Below, piece after piece: positions 27,843 through 36,163 of a DNA stretch of 64,000 bases. The translations under genes and the position numbers were made by a program. The number at the start of each line of letters is the position of its first letter. The stretch's first letter is position 1. This DNA comes from Planctomycetota bacterium. Its GTDB lineage: Bacteria > Planctomycetota > B15-G4. Under the pieces are notes generated by a model. It saw nothing but the letters and a program-made list of their open reading frames with translations, had not been told where the DNA came from and made no database searches. The stretch covers positions 310,001 through 374,000 of the forward strand of contig JAJDEP010000019.1 in NCBI GenBank assembly GCA_029259715.1, given 5' to 3'.

Positions 27843-28801
27843 GCCGCGCCTCCCTGCCCGGCCGCGCCGGCAAGACGCCGCAGCACGTCCCAGCGCAACA
27901 GCGGCACGTTGATCTCGTGGTGCCCGGTGATCTCGATGGCCGTGCCGCCGGGTCGGTCGAGCACGTTCACCTTGGGGCGGTAGTGGCGCAGCATGTCGAG
28001 GTTGGCGGTGGTGAAGTCCTGCACCTCGTGGCCCAGATTGCGTGCGACGTTGAGCGCCTTGACGAACACCTCGGGCAGGATCACCGCCGAGCCGACGTTC
28101 AGGTAGACGCCGCCCGACAGGTCGGCGATCACCGCCGCCAGCAGGCGGAAGTCATGCATGCTGGCCGCTCCGATGGCTGCGCCGTCGGCGTCGCCGTGCA
28201 TGTGCACCGTGTCGGTGCCGATCCCGACGTGGACGGTGAACGGCAGGTCGAGCCGCGCGGCCGTCGCCAGCAACGACAGGCCCACGTGAGGCGGTGCCTG
28301 CTCCAGCAGCCGCCGACCCAGTGCGGCGCCCAGGCCGCGACCCTCGTCCCGTGCCCGCTGCGCGCCGCCGTTGAGCGCCTCGGCCGTCTCGGCCACCATG
28401 CCCCACGAACCGTCCTCGAGGCCGGCGCCCACGTCCTCAGAGGAGTGGCCCACGGCCGCGATCTCGAAGTCGTGGATGGCGCCCGAACCGTTCGTGGCCA
28501 GGGCCGTGACGATGCCCCGCTCCATCAGGTCGATGATCAGGGGCGACAACCCGGTCTTGACGACATGCCCGCCGAAGGCCAGCACCACAGGCCGCCCCGC
28601 GCGGTGGGCCTCCGCGATGGCCAGGCTCAGGCGCCGCAGGTTCCGGGCGCCGAGCACGTCGGGCATGGTGTCGAGCACGTCGGCGCCGGCGCCCGCATCG
28701 GGCTCGGCCACCCGGGCGAAGACGTCGGTGCTCACCAGGTGGCTGCGGTCCGCGACCGATTGCCGGGTGATGCCGGAGAAGTCGAGCGGCTCGTACTTCA
28801 T
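27839..28801 (-). CDS. Conserved protein of unknown function heading the heptose operon
   Basis: 320 aa, cytoplasmic, no signal or helix. I do not recognise a named family with certainty. Visible stretches are PVVLAFGGHVVKTGLSPLIIDLMERG, LATNGSGAIHDFEIAAVGHSSEDV, GLEDGSWGMVAET, FTVHVGIGTDTVHMH, YLNVGSAVILPEVFVKA and INVPLLRWDVLRRL. The Gly-rich turns and the 'D-L-ME-x-G ... ATNGSGAIHDFE' arrangement recall deoxyhypusine-synthase-like Rossmann proteins, but that is only an impression. Its stop overlaps the hldE start (ATGA), so a step in heptose or nucleotide-sugar metabolism is a reasonable inference. ATG 28801; the longer frame to 29071 lies in a region without coding character. Confidence 0.65.
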   Translation of the reverse strand: MKYEPLDFSGITRQSVADRSHLVSTDVFARVAEPDAGAGADVLDTMPDVLGARNLRRLSLAIAEAHRAGRPVVLAFGGHVVKTGLSPLIIDLMERGIVTALATNGSGAIHDFEIAAVGHSSEDVGAGLEDGSWGMVAETAEALNGGAQRARDEGRGLGAALGRRLLEQAPPHVGLSLLATAARLDLPFTVHVGIGTDTVHMHGDADGAAIGAASMHDFRLLAAVIADLSGGVYLNVGSAVILPEVFVKALNVARNLGHEVQDFTTANLDMLRHYRPKVNVLDRPGGTAIEITGHHEINVPLLRWDVLRRLAGAAGQGGAA

Positions 28802-29535
28802 CGCGCGTGAGACCCGCTGTGGGGGGGCGGGCCGATCAGGTCCTGGGCCGTGTCGAGCAGGCGAGACGTCAGCCTCCGGTTGTACTCTTTGACGCGGCCG
28901 GAGGCGTAACGCTCTCGGCGTGCTCCGTGCGCGGTAACGGTGCTCGCGCCGTGGATCCTGCGACGCGTCACGCGCCTTTCGACGACCGCTCTCGGAGGGA
29001 GCACCGGGCGACCGCTCTGCGCCGTCCGGAGCATCCTGCCGACACCCCGCGAGGGGGGCGCCGGCCCGCACCCACCCGGCCCGTCGTGACGGCCCTCGCG
29101 CGGGCCCAGGTGAGAGCCGGTGCGGTGGCCAGGGTCACGACGCGGCGCCCGGACGGGACCCGTCCGGCGGTCCGAAGCGCCGGATCCGCGCGCGACGAAA
29201 TCCCACCGCAGCGGACGGGCCGCCGGGTCTCCCGGGAAGCCGGCTGCAGTCCCGGCCTTTCCGCTGTTCACGGGCCTGGTGACACCCTTTCGGGCTGTTC
29301 CGCGTCCCCGCCCACCGGGGGCGGTGCGAGGGCTCCGGGGTCCCCCCCCGGCAGTGGATATATGCACCTGCATCGATCGAATTGTAGTCTTTCGATCGGT
29401 GGGTCAGGGGGAAGCCCTCATACGGCTTCACGACTCTTCTCCCCTTCTTCCCCTTCCTGAGTTGCCCCCTGGCCCACCGTTCCCTCCGCCCCGTGGGGCG
29501 TTGAGATCAAAGCAGACCGTTCAGTCCGGGCGGTG
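28802..29535. other. 734-bp stretch without a convincing gene
   Basis: Lies between smc (stop at 29536) and the heptose operon. The open frames here are compositionally shadow-like (Arg/Pro/Gly-rich, no motif). A local AT-rich island (about 29356-29400) contains an inverted repeat and, on the minus strand, TACAAT, a possible -10. A leader RNA or small RNA for the heptose operon is possible; I see no tmRNA, RNase P or SRP signature. Confidence 0.5.
29374..29398. repeat. Perfect inverted repeat CGATCGAA-N9-TTCGATCG
   Basis: Eight-bp arms at 29374-29381 and 29391-29398 with a 9-nt spacer, inside the only AT-rich patch of the 734-bp gap. The minus-strand TACAAT falls in the repeat, so it could be an operator over a promoter for the heptose operon. 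Confidence 0.6.
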
Positions 29536-32500
29536 TCAGCTCTCGCTAACGATCTCGCCGATGCGCGAGCCCGTGCCGGACTCTTCGGGGCTCACATCGG
29601 ACGTCACGTCGGGACCGGCATCGACGCGATGCTGCGCCGGCCCGACATCACCGAGACGATCGGCGCCCTTGCCGGGCGCGTCGTCGCCGCCACTCTCCTT
29701 CTGGCCCCTCTTCGGCGGTTCGACGTGCTCGCCGGCCTGCTCGAGGTCGATGCTGATCACCTTGCTCACGCCGTGCTCCTGCATGGTCACGCCGTAGAGC
29801 GTGTCGGCGTAGCTCATGGTCCGGCGCGCGTGGGTCACCACGATGAACTGGCTCTGATCGAGGAAGTCCTCGAGCACCGAGCAGAAGCGATCGATGTTGG
29901 TCTCGTCGAGCGCGGCGTCCACCTCGTCGAGCATGCACACCGGGCTCGGCCGCGCGCGGAATAGCGCGAACAGCAGGCCCACCGCGGTGAGCGTGCGCTC
30001 GCCGCCCGACAGCAGGCTGATCGAACGCTGGTCCTTGCCCGGAGGCGCCGCGACGATCTCGATGCCCGCATCGAGGACGTCGACGCCCTCCTCGAGGAAG
30101 ATGTCGGCGCGGCCCCCCTGGAACAGCTTGCGGAAGATGGTGCGGAAGTGCTCGCGCACCTCCTCGAAGGCGGCCAGGAAGCGCTCGCGGGACTCCTTGT
30201 TCACCGCGGAGATGGTGTCGTTGAGGCTCTTGCGCGCCCCCACCAGGTCGTCGCGCTGGCCGGCCAGGAAGGTCACCCGCTGCTCCACCTCGGCCAGCTC
30301 GTCGATGGCCTCCATGTTGACGTTGCCCATGCGCGCGAGGCGCTCGCGCAGCTGTTCGAGCTCCTTCTCGACGGCCACGTGATCGGTGGCCGCTTCGGCG
30401 GGCGGTGGCGGCTGGGTGGTGAAGTCAATCTCGAGTTCCTCGAGCACCCGCTCGCGCAGACCGTCGCGGTGGATCTCCACCTCCTGACGCTTCATGCGCA
30501 CGGCCGCCAGGGACTCGCCGGCCGTGGCCGCCGCCTCTTCCTGCCCGCCGACGGCGGCCTGGGCGGCCTCGAGGTGCTGCTGGAAGGATCCGGCCCGGGA
30601 CTTGGCGGCATCGAGATCGCCGGCGCATCGGTCGCGCTCCTCGGCCAGTTCGGCGGCACGGGCCGAGGCGTTGTCGCGCTCCTCGGCGAGCCGGCGGGCG
30701 TCCGCCTCCAGCGTGGCCAACTCCTCCTGCACCCGCTTGGATTCCACTTCCCGCTCGGCCAGGGCCCGGGCGATCTGACGCCCCTCCGACTCGAGGGCCT
30801 CGGAGCGCTCCGCCAGGGTGGAGAGTTCGGTGCGCGCCAGCGACTGCTCCGACTGCGCGGCCTCGAGCGCCGTGACCAGCTCGGCCCGGCGTGCCTCGCG
30901 GCGCTCTTCCTCCTGCCGCTCCGCCGCCGACTCCTGCTCGAGCTGCTGCTCACGGCCGGCGGCCGTCGCCCGGGTCTGCTCCGCTTGCTGGCGATCTTCC
31001 TCGACGGTCTCGCAGTCGGCCACCAGCACCGCCAGCTGCCTTGCGATCTCGTCGCGACGCTCGGTGGCCTGACGCTCCGCCTCCCGCGCCCGCTCGCGTT
31101 CGTTCTCCGTGCGGCGCACGTGCTTCTGCGACTCGGTCAGCTCGGTCAGCGCGACCTGCAGCGCCGCTTCGGCCTGCTCGCGCTCGTGCGCCAGCGCATC
31201 GGTGCGCTCGTGCAGGCGCTCCGCGTCGCCTTCGAGGGCGTCGCACTCGGCGCGGCGCGCGACGAGGCCGCCCTCGTCACCACCCTGACCACCGTGGAGC
31301 TGCCCCCCGTGGACCACACCGCGTTCGTCGAGCAGCTCGCCTGCGGGCGTGACCCACACCGTTACGCCGTCGAGGCTGCAACGGGCGAAGGCGTCGGCGT
31401 CGTCGACCAGGCGGACGTGACCCAGCAGGGCCTCCACCGTCGCGCGGTCACCCACGATCTCGATCTCGTCGATGAGGCGCGTCCCGGCCGCAGCGCCCTG
31501 CCGCGGGGTCAGGCGATCGCGAGGCAGCAGCCGGACCCGACCACCGTTGTGCAGGCGCAGGTGGGCCAGCGCCTCCGAGGCGTGGGCCGCGGTGTCGACC
31601 ACCAGGGCCTGCCCGCTGGCGCCCAGGGCCGCCTCCACCGACTCCGCGAGGTTGCGCGGCGCGCGCAGGTGGTCGACCAACAGGCCTTCGATGCCCGGCA
31701 GTCCGGCGTCGAGCAGCATCACGGCGCCGGCGGCGACACCGTCGCGGCTGGCGATGAGCTCGGCCAGGGCGTCGCGGCGGGACCGCAGTCCCGCGAGCCG
31801 CTCGCGCAAACCGGCCTGCTGACCCTCGACACGGGCCAGCGCCTCCGCCGACTTGCGTCGGGCGCTCTCCGCCGACTCGGCCCGGGCGTTGACCTGCTCC
31901 ATGGCGGCGTCGAGATCGCGCACGCCGGCGAACAATTCGCCCTGGGTCAGGGTGAGCTGCTCACCTTCGGCGCGCAGGGCGGTCAGGCGCTCGGACAAGC
32001 GTTCGTGGGTGGCGGTGAGCGCGGCCAGGCGCGACGCGGCCTCGGCCCGCTCGTTGCGGCGATCGGTGAGCTCGGAGGCCCGCTGCAGCGCCACGCGCCG
32101 GCGCTCGTCCGTCGCACCGTCCCAGTCGGCCAATGCCGCCCGGGCGGCGGCGACCTGGGTTTCGCGCTCGGACACCGTGGCCTCCGCAACGACCCGCTCC
32201 GCCTGGACCTCGGTCAGGCGCTGCTGCGCCCGCTCCTGCTCCTGCTGACGACCGGCCAACACCTGCGCGTGCTCGACCGAGCGCCCGCGGGCGCCCTGCT
32301 GCCGGACCTCGATCTCCTCGAGGCGTTCGCTCAACGCCGCCTGCCGCTCGGCCAGGGCATCCACCGCGGCCGTGGCCTTGCGGAAAGCCTCGGCCGCTTC
32401 GTCGATGCCGCCGCGGGCCTCGCCCAGCTGGCCCTGCAACGCCGCCAGCTCCCGGCGCGCCGACTCCACCGCCTCGCGCGCCGCCTGCTCGGCCTGCTCA

Positions 32501-33252
32501 TGCTCCCGCACGGCCACGGCCAGCGACTCCATCTGCTCGGCGTACGAACCCCACTTGTGCGCATAGTCGAGCGACTTCAGCTCGCGCACCCGGTCGCGCG
32601 CCTCCACATAGCTCTTGGCCCGCCCGGCCTGGTACTTGAGCGAACGCTGACGCTTCTCCAGCTCGTCCACCACGTCGCCGATGCGCAGCAAATTCTGCTC
32701 GGTGCGTTCGAGCTTGCTCTCGCTCTCGCGACGGCGGGCCCGGTAGCGCGCGATGCCGGCGGCCTCCTCGAAGATGCGGCGCCGATCCGTCGCGTTGGCC
32801 GAGAGCACGGCGTCGATGCGCCCCTGCTCCATGATCGAGTAGCTGCCCTTGCCGAGGCCCGTGTCGAGGAACAGGTTGCGGATGTCCTTGAGGCGCACCG
32901 AGTTCTTGTTGATCAGGTACTCGCTCTCGCCCGACTTGAACAGCCGGCGCGTGATCACGACCTCGGCGAACTCCAACGGCAGGACGCCGTCGGTGTTGTC
33001 GAACACCAGCGAGACCTCGGCGAAGTTGCGCGCCGGCCGCGTGCCGTTGCCCTTGAAGATGACGTCGAGCATGGCGTCACCGCGCAGGGCCATGGCGCGT
33101 TGCTCGCCCAGGGCCCACTTGATCGCGTCGATGATGTTCGACTTGCCGCAGCCGTTGGGCCCCACCACGGCGGTGAGCCCCGGCGGCAGCTGCAGCTGCG
33201 TGCGGTCGGAGAAAGACTTGAAGCCGTGGATCTCGACGCGCGTCAGGCGCAT
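29536..33252 (-). CDS. smc: Chromosome segregation ATPase SMC
   Basis: Core of the bacterial condensin that compacts and segregates chromosomes with ScpA and ScpB. 1238 aa. The N-terminal ATPase half starts MRLTRVEIHGFKSFSDRT with Walker A GPNGCGKSN (residues 31-39). Long coiled coils rich in Glu, Gln, Arg and Ala flank a hinge (GLPGIEGLLVDHL ... GVTVWVTPAGELLDERG). The C-terminal half carries the signature LLSGGERTLTA and Walker B VCMLDEVDAALDE, followed by QFIVVTHARRTM. The tail after the ATPase head is about 60 disordered residues. ATG 33252 is inside the end of the ATP-cone gene (10-bp overlap). Confidence 0.96.
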   Translation of the reverse strand: MRLTRVEIHGFKSFSDRTQLQLPPGLTAVVGPNGCGKSNIIDAIKWALGEQRAMALRGDAMLDVIFKGNGTRPARNFAEVSLVFDNTDGVLPLEFAEVVITRRLFKSGESEYLINKNSVRLKDIRNLFLDTGLGKGSYSIMEQGRIDAVLSANATDRRRIFEEAAGIARYRARRRESESKLERTEQNLLRIGDVVDELEKRQRSLKYQAGRAKSYVEARDRVRELKSLDYAHKWGSYAEQMESLAVAVREHEQAEQAAREAVESARRELAALQGQLGEARGGIDEAAEAFRKATAAVDALAERQAALSERLEEIEVRQQGARGRSVEHAQVLAGRQQEQERAQQRLTEVQAERVVAEATVSERETQVAAARAALADWDGATDERRRVALQRASELTDRRNERAEAASRLAALTATHERLSERLTALRAEGEQLTLTQGELFAGVRDLDAAMEQVNARAESAESARRKSAEALARVEGQQAGLRERLAGLRSRRDALAELIASRDGVAAGAVMLLDAGLPGIEGLLVDHLRAPRNLAESVEAALGASGQALVVDTAAHASEALAHLRLHNGGRVRLLPRDRLTPRQGAAAGTRLIDEIEIVGDRATVEALLGHVRLVDDADAFARCSLDGVTVWVTPAGELLDERGVVHGGQLHGGQGGDEGGLVARRAECDALEGDAERLHERTDALAHEREQAEAALQVALTELTESQKHVRRTENERERAREAERQATERRDEIARQLAVLVADCETVEEDRQQAEQTRATAAGREQQLEQESAAERQEEERREARRAELVTALEAAQSEQSLARTELSTLAERSEALESEGRQIARALAEREVESKRVQEELATLEADARRLAEERDNASARAAELAEERDRCAGDLDAAKSRAGSFQQHLEAAQAAVGGQEEAAATAGESLAAVRMKRQEVEIHRDGLRERVLEELEIDFTTQPPPPAEAATDHVAVEKELEQLRERLARMGNVNMEAIDELAEVEQRVTFLAGQRDDLVGARKSLNDTISAVNKESRERFLAAFEEVREHFRTIFRKLFQGGRADIFLEEGVDVLDAGIEIVAAPPGKDQRSISLLSGGERTLTAVGLLFALFRARPSPVCMLDEVDAALDETNIDRFCSVLEDFLDQSQFIVVTHARRTMSYADTLYGVTMQEHGVSKVISIDLEQAGEHVEPPKRGQKESGGDDAPGKGADRLGDVGPAQHRVDAGPDVTSDVSPEESGTGSRIGEIVSES

Positions 33253-35273
33253 GGCACTCCATCCGACGGGGCGGCCGTGCGGTCGGTCGGGGCGGCCGGT
33301 CGGGCCGCTCCCTCCACCTGCGTGGACGCGTGGAAAAGGAAGGTTCGCAAGAAATCGATGCGTTGCGCCGCGCCGCCGGTGCAGCGCGGGGCGGGGCTGG
33401 ATGGGCTGAGCCCCAGCGTGGCCGCTGCCCGCGCGGCGCGCAGGGCCGGGTCGACGCCGTCGCCGGCGGCGCGGCTCGGGAGGATCCACGGGCCGTCGTA
33501 GCGATAACCAGCGGACTTGCCGGCCGTGCTCCGCTCGGTCTCCACTCCGAGACCGGCGACGTCGGGGTGGGCGCGGCGGTCGAGCCGGCCGAGACGCCGC
33601 GTCGTGCGCCGGTCGGCCCGTCCGAGGATCAATGCGTCGTCGGCGAGCGCGCCGCGCGCCGCCAGCTCCGCCGTCACCACCAGCAGCAGGCCGGCCAGGT
33701 CGGGCTCGCCGTCCTGCTCCAGCAGAGCAGCGGCCTCGTGCAGGCCGACGAGTTCGAGCCGGTCCCGCTCCACCGGACCGGCGGCGCCCACGAGCAGGGC
33801 CCGGCGGGCCGAGAGCGCGGTCAGGGCCAGGTCGAGCGCGCGTTGGAAGCGCGCCGTGAAGGACGGCAGCGCCCCCTCGCCCTCGGTCTCGAGCGACAGC
33901 AGCGCGAGTCGGGCCAGGTTGAGGGCCACCGAGCCGCTGACGGATCCCGGCGACGGCGGGACAGCTGCGAACTCGATGCCGTCGTCGATCTGCTCGTCGT
34001 CAACGGCCTCGGCCAGCACCGCCTCCGGCAACGCATATCCGCACAGGCGCACGCGCGGGAAGCGCAGGCCCGACAGGGCATCGTCGGCCCGCAACGTGCG
34101 GCGCGCCTGCAGCCACGGACGCGCCGCCGCGCAAGCCTCGTCCGCGGCGGACGGCAGCGGCAGGGCGATCACGATCTCGGCCCCGGCCGACCCTTCGCGG
34201 GCGAGCCCCGCGAGCAGGGCGCGGGCCTCCGCGAGGGAGGGCGCCGCGGCATCCCACACCAGCGCCAGGCGCCCGAAGACGCCGGCGACGCGCGTGCGCA
34301 ACCGGGCCGCGAGGGTCGCCATGTCGACGGCTCCGTCCTGTGTGCGCGACAAGACCTCACCCCGCTGGCGCGGGCCGTGATCGAGGCCCCCGAGGGAGAG
34401 CAGGCCCTGCTCGTGAGCCCGGGCCACGGCCGGCGGATAGACATCGCGCAGGGCGTAGCGCTCGAGCAACCCGCCGGCGAGCGCGGCCTCGGCCTCCGCC
34501 GCCCGGGTGTCCCCACCGAGGATCTCGCGCACCTCGTGGCCGTCCACGTTGAGCGTGCGCCCCGTGCCGAGGCGCGCCGTCAGGCCCTGCTCGGAGAGTT
34601 CGTTGTCGATCCACTCGCGCAGCAGCGGCGTCGACACGCTGCGCAGGCCCGAGGCGAAGAGCCCGCGCTCGACTTCCGAGGCGATGCGGCGCACCCGCTC
34701 GGCTTCCAGTTCGGTCTCGGCCTCGAGCAGGGCGACGACGCGGCCCTTGCTCCACCCGCCCGTCGGCTCGCCGCCCGGCGCGCCCCCTGGGGAGTTGTCG
34801 GCGGCGATGTCGGCGGCCGCACCGTCGAGCCCCGGGTGATGAGCATCGGCGTGCTCAGACTCGGTCCGAGGAGTACCGGCCCGGGATGAACGGGCGTTGG
34901 CCGCATCCGCGCGCGACGGCGACCGCACGCGCAGGCTCGCCGCGACGCGGTCGCGCTCCTCCCGCACGCGGTTGAACAGAAAGGCGCCGTTCTCGCAGCC
35001 GGAGTTGGCCAGCACCTGCTGCACGAGCTCGGCGATCTCCGCCGTGGGCACGGGGGCGACATCGCCCTGCGCCGCCAGGAAGGTCACCACGACGGCGCCG
35101 AGGTCGTCGGCCGCATGCAGGTCGTCGGCACCGGCGGACTCGAGGGCCCGACGGATGGACGTGACCAGCCGCTCGGCATCGAAGGGCACCTGACGTCCGT
35201 CGCGCTTGACCACGGGTCGGGCGACGGAGGGCCGCCGCCCCTCGGGGTGGCCGGCCTCAGGACTCTTCCGCAC
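33243..35273 (-). CDS. ATP-cone protein, NrdD-like but lacking the radical C-terminus
   Basis: 676 aa. Residues about 20-115 form an ATP-cone (VVKRDGRQVPFDAERLVTSIRRAL ... VREERDRV), the nucleotide-sensing domain of ribonucleotide reductases and NrdR. After a disordered linker a second helical segment (ERVRRIASEVERGLF, LLREWIDNELSEQGL) leads into LLERYALRDVYPPAVARAHEQGLLSLGGLDH, which resembles the entry to class III reductases (NrdD), where Ile-His-His-Asp follows. I find no glycyl-radical loop and no C-terminal CxxC zinc site, so reductase activity is doubtful. Start GTG 35273, overlapping nrdR by 17 bp; smc follows. A regulator or a degenerate reductase are both possible. Confidence 0.65.
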   Translation of the reverse strand: MRKSPEAGHPEGRRPSVARPVVKRDGRQVPFDAERLVTSIRRALESAGADDLHAADDLGAVVVTFLAAQGDVAPVPTAEIAELVQQVLANSGCENGAFLFNRVREERDRVAASLRVRSPSRADAANARSSRAGTPRTESEHADAHHPGLDGAAADIAADNSPGGAPGGEPTGGWSKGRVVALLEAETELEAERVRRIASEVERGLFASGLRSVSTPLLREWIDNELSEQGLTARLGTGRTLNVDGHEVREILGGDTRAAEAEAALAGGLLERYALRDVYPPAVARAHEQGLLSLGGLDHGPRQRGEVLSRTQDGAVDMATLAARLRTRVAGVFGRLALVWDAAAPSLAEARALLAGLAREGSAGAEIVIALPLPSAADEACAAARPWLQARRTLRADDALSGLRFPRVRLCGYALPEAVLAEAVDDEQIDDGIEFAAVPPSPGSVSGSVALNLARLALLSLETEGEGALPSFTARFQRALDLALTALSARRALLVGAAGPVERDRLELVGLHEAAALLEQDGEPDLAGLLLVVTAELAARGALADDALILGRADRRTTRRLGRLDRRAHPDVAGLGVETERSTAGKSAGYRYDGPWILPSRAAGDGVDPALRAARAAATLGLSPSSPAPRCTGGAAQRIDFLRTFLFHASTQVEGAARPAAPTDRTAAPSDGVPCA

Positions 35274-35904
35274 CCGTCCCTCTCCTCACGGCGTGGCCGG
35301 CGGCCGGGTCGGGATCGGCATTGTCGCGGCGGGGATTGTCACCGTTGGTCGTGGGGACCTCGGGACTCCGCGCTCGCGGCGCTTCCGGTGCCGCCGGCGA
35401 CTCGGAGGCCAGTGAGGCGGCCGAGCGGGCGTCCGCGGTGGGGCCGCCGGCGGCGTGGCTGAGCAGCGGCTTGAGCTCGTCGAGGAACTGATTGACGTCC
35501 TTGAACTCGCGGTAGACCGACGCGAAGCGCACGTAGGCCACCTGGTCGACCTCGCGCAGCGCCTCCATCACCTGGTGACCGATGAACTTGGCGGCCACCT
35601 CCTTGTCGAACATCTCGTGCAGGCGCGACTCGACCTCGGTCACGATGGCCTCGAGCCGCTCGGTGCTGACGGGGCGCTTCTCGCAGGCGACGAGCATGCC
35701 GCGCAGGCACTTGTCGCGATCCCACGGCACCCGGGTCCCGTCCTTCTTGACCACCCGCAGCGGCGTCTCGCCCACCTTCTCGTAGGTGGTGAAGCGGCCC
35801 TTGCACTCGAGGCACTCGCGGCGCCGACGGATGACGTCGGCCTCGCCCGAGGTCCTCGAGTCGATGACCTTGTCGTTGTTGGATTTGCAGTACGGACAGC
35901 GCAA
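35257..35904 (-). CDS. nrdR: Transcriptional repressor NrdR with extended C-terminus
   Basis: Zinc-ribbon/ATP-cone repressor of ribonucleotide reductase genes. 215 aa, with about 60 extra disordered residues against the usual ~150. The N-terminal ribbon CPYCKSNNDKVIDSR ... RRRRECLECKGRFTTYE has the four zinc cysteines. The ATP-cone VVKKDGTRVPWDRDKCLRGML ... YVRFASVYREFKDV binds nucleotides. The start is a TTG at 35904 directly before RCPYC, the conserved N-terminus. An inverted repeat CCCACA-ACA-TGTGGG lies about 120 bp upstream. Downstream is an ATP-cone protein, so both genes share the same sensing fold. Confidence 0.93.
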   Translation of the reverse strand: MRCPYCKSNNDKVIDSRTSGEADVIRRRRECLECKGRFTTYEKVGETPLRVVKKDGTRVPWDRDKCLRGMLVACEKRPVSTERLEAIVTEVESRLHEMFDKEVAAKFIGHQVMEALREVDQVAYVRFASVYREFKDVNQFLDELKPLLSHAAGGPTADARSAASLASESPAAPEAPRARSPEVPTTNGDNPRRDNADPDPAAGHAVRRGTGAEES

Positions 35905-36023
35905 GACAGCCCCGATTCCGTTCCGGTCCCGATCCGCCTGATCCGGCGGCGGCCCCTTACCCGGGGGCCCCACCGACGAAGACGGCCGAATTCCCACCGC
36001 ATTCGGCGTAGGCGCGGCAGTAT

Positions 36024-36038
36024 CCCACAACATGTGGG
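36024..36038. promoter_or_regulatory. Inverted repeat CCCACA-N3-TGTGGG upstream of nrdR
   Basis: Six-bp perfect arms around ACA in the 259-bp intergenic region before nrdR. It partly overlaps a loose minus-strand promoter-like pair (TTGGAA, then ATACTG). It does not match the published NrdR-box pattern well, so the cognate factor is uncertain. Confidence 0.35.
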
Positions 36039-36163
36039 GTTTCCAACGTCGCAATTCGCCAGCAGGAGTGGTTCAGCTGCCGAAGCGCCCCCACTCCCGA
36101 ATCCTCCCCCGGGCGTCCCCAACCCGGCCACGAGCGGGGCCGGGACTCTCCACGAGCGGTGGA

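Noticed and set aside
28807-29460. Possible gene in the gap before smc on either strand
   Set aside because: Arg/Pro/Gly-rich shadow-like translations, no ribosome site and no recognisable domain.
30148-33501. Long plus-strand open frame over smc
   Set aside because: Antisense shadow of a clear SMC protein.
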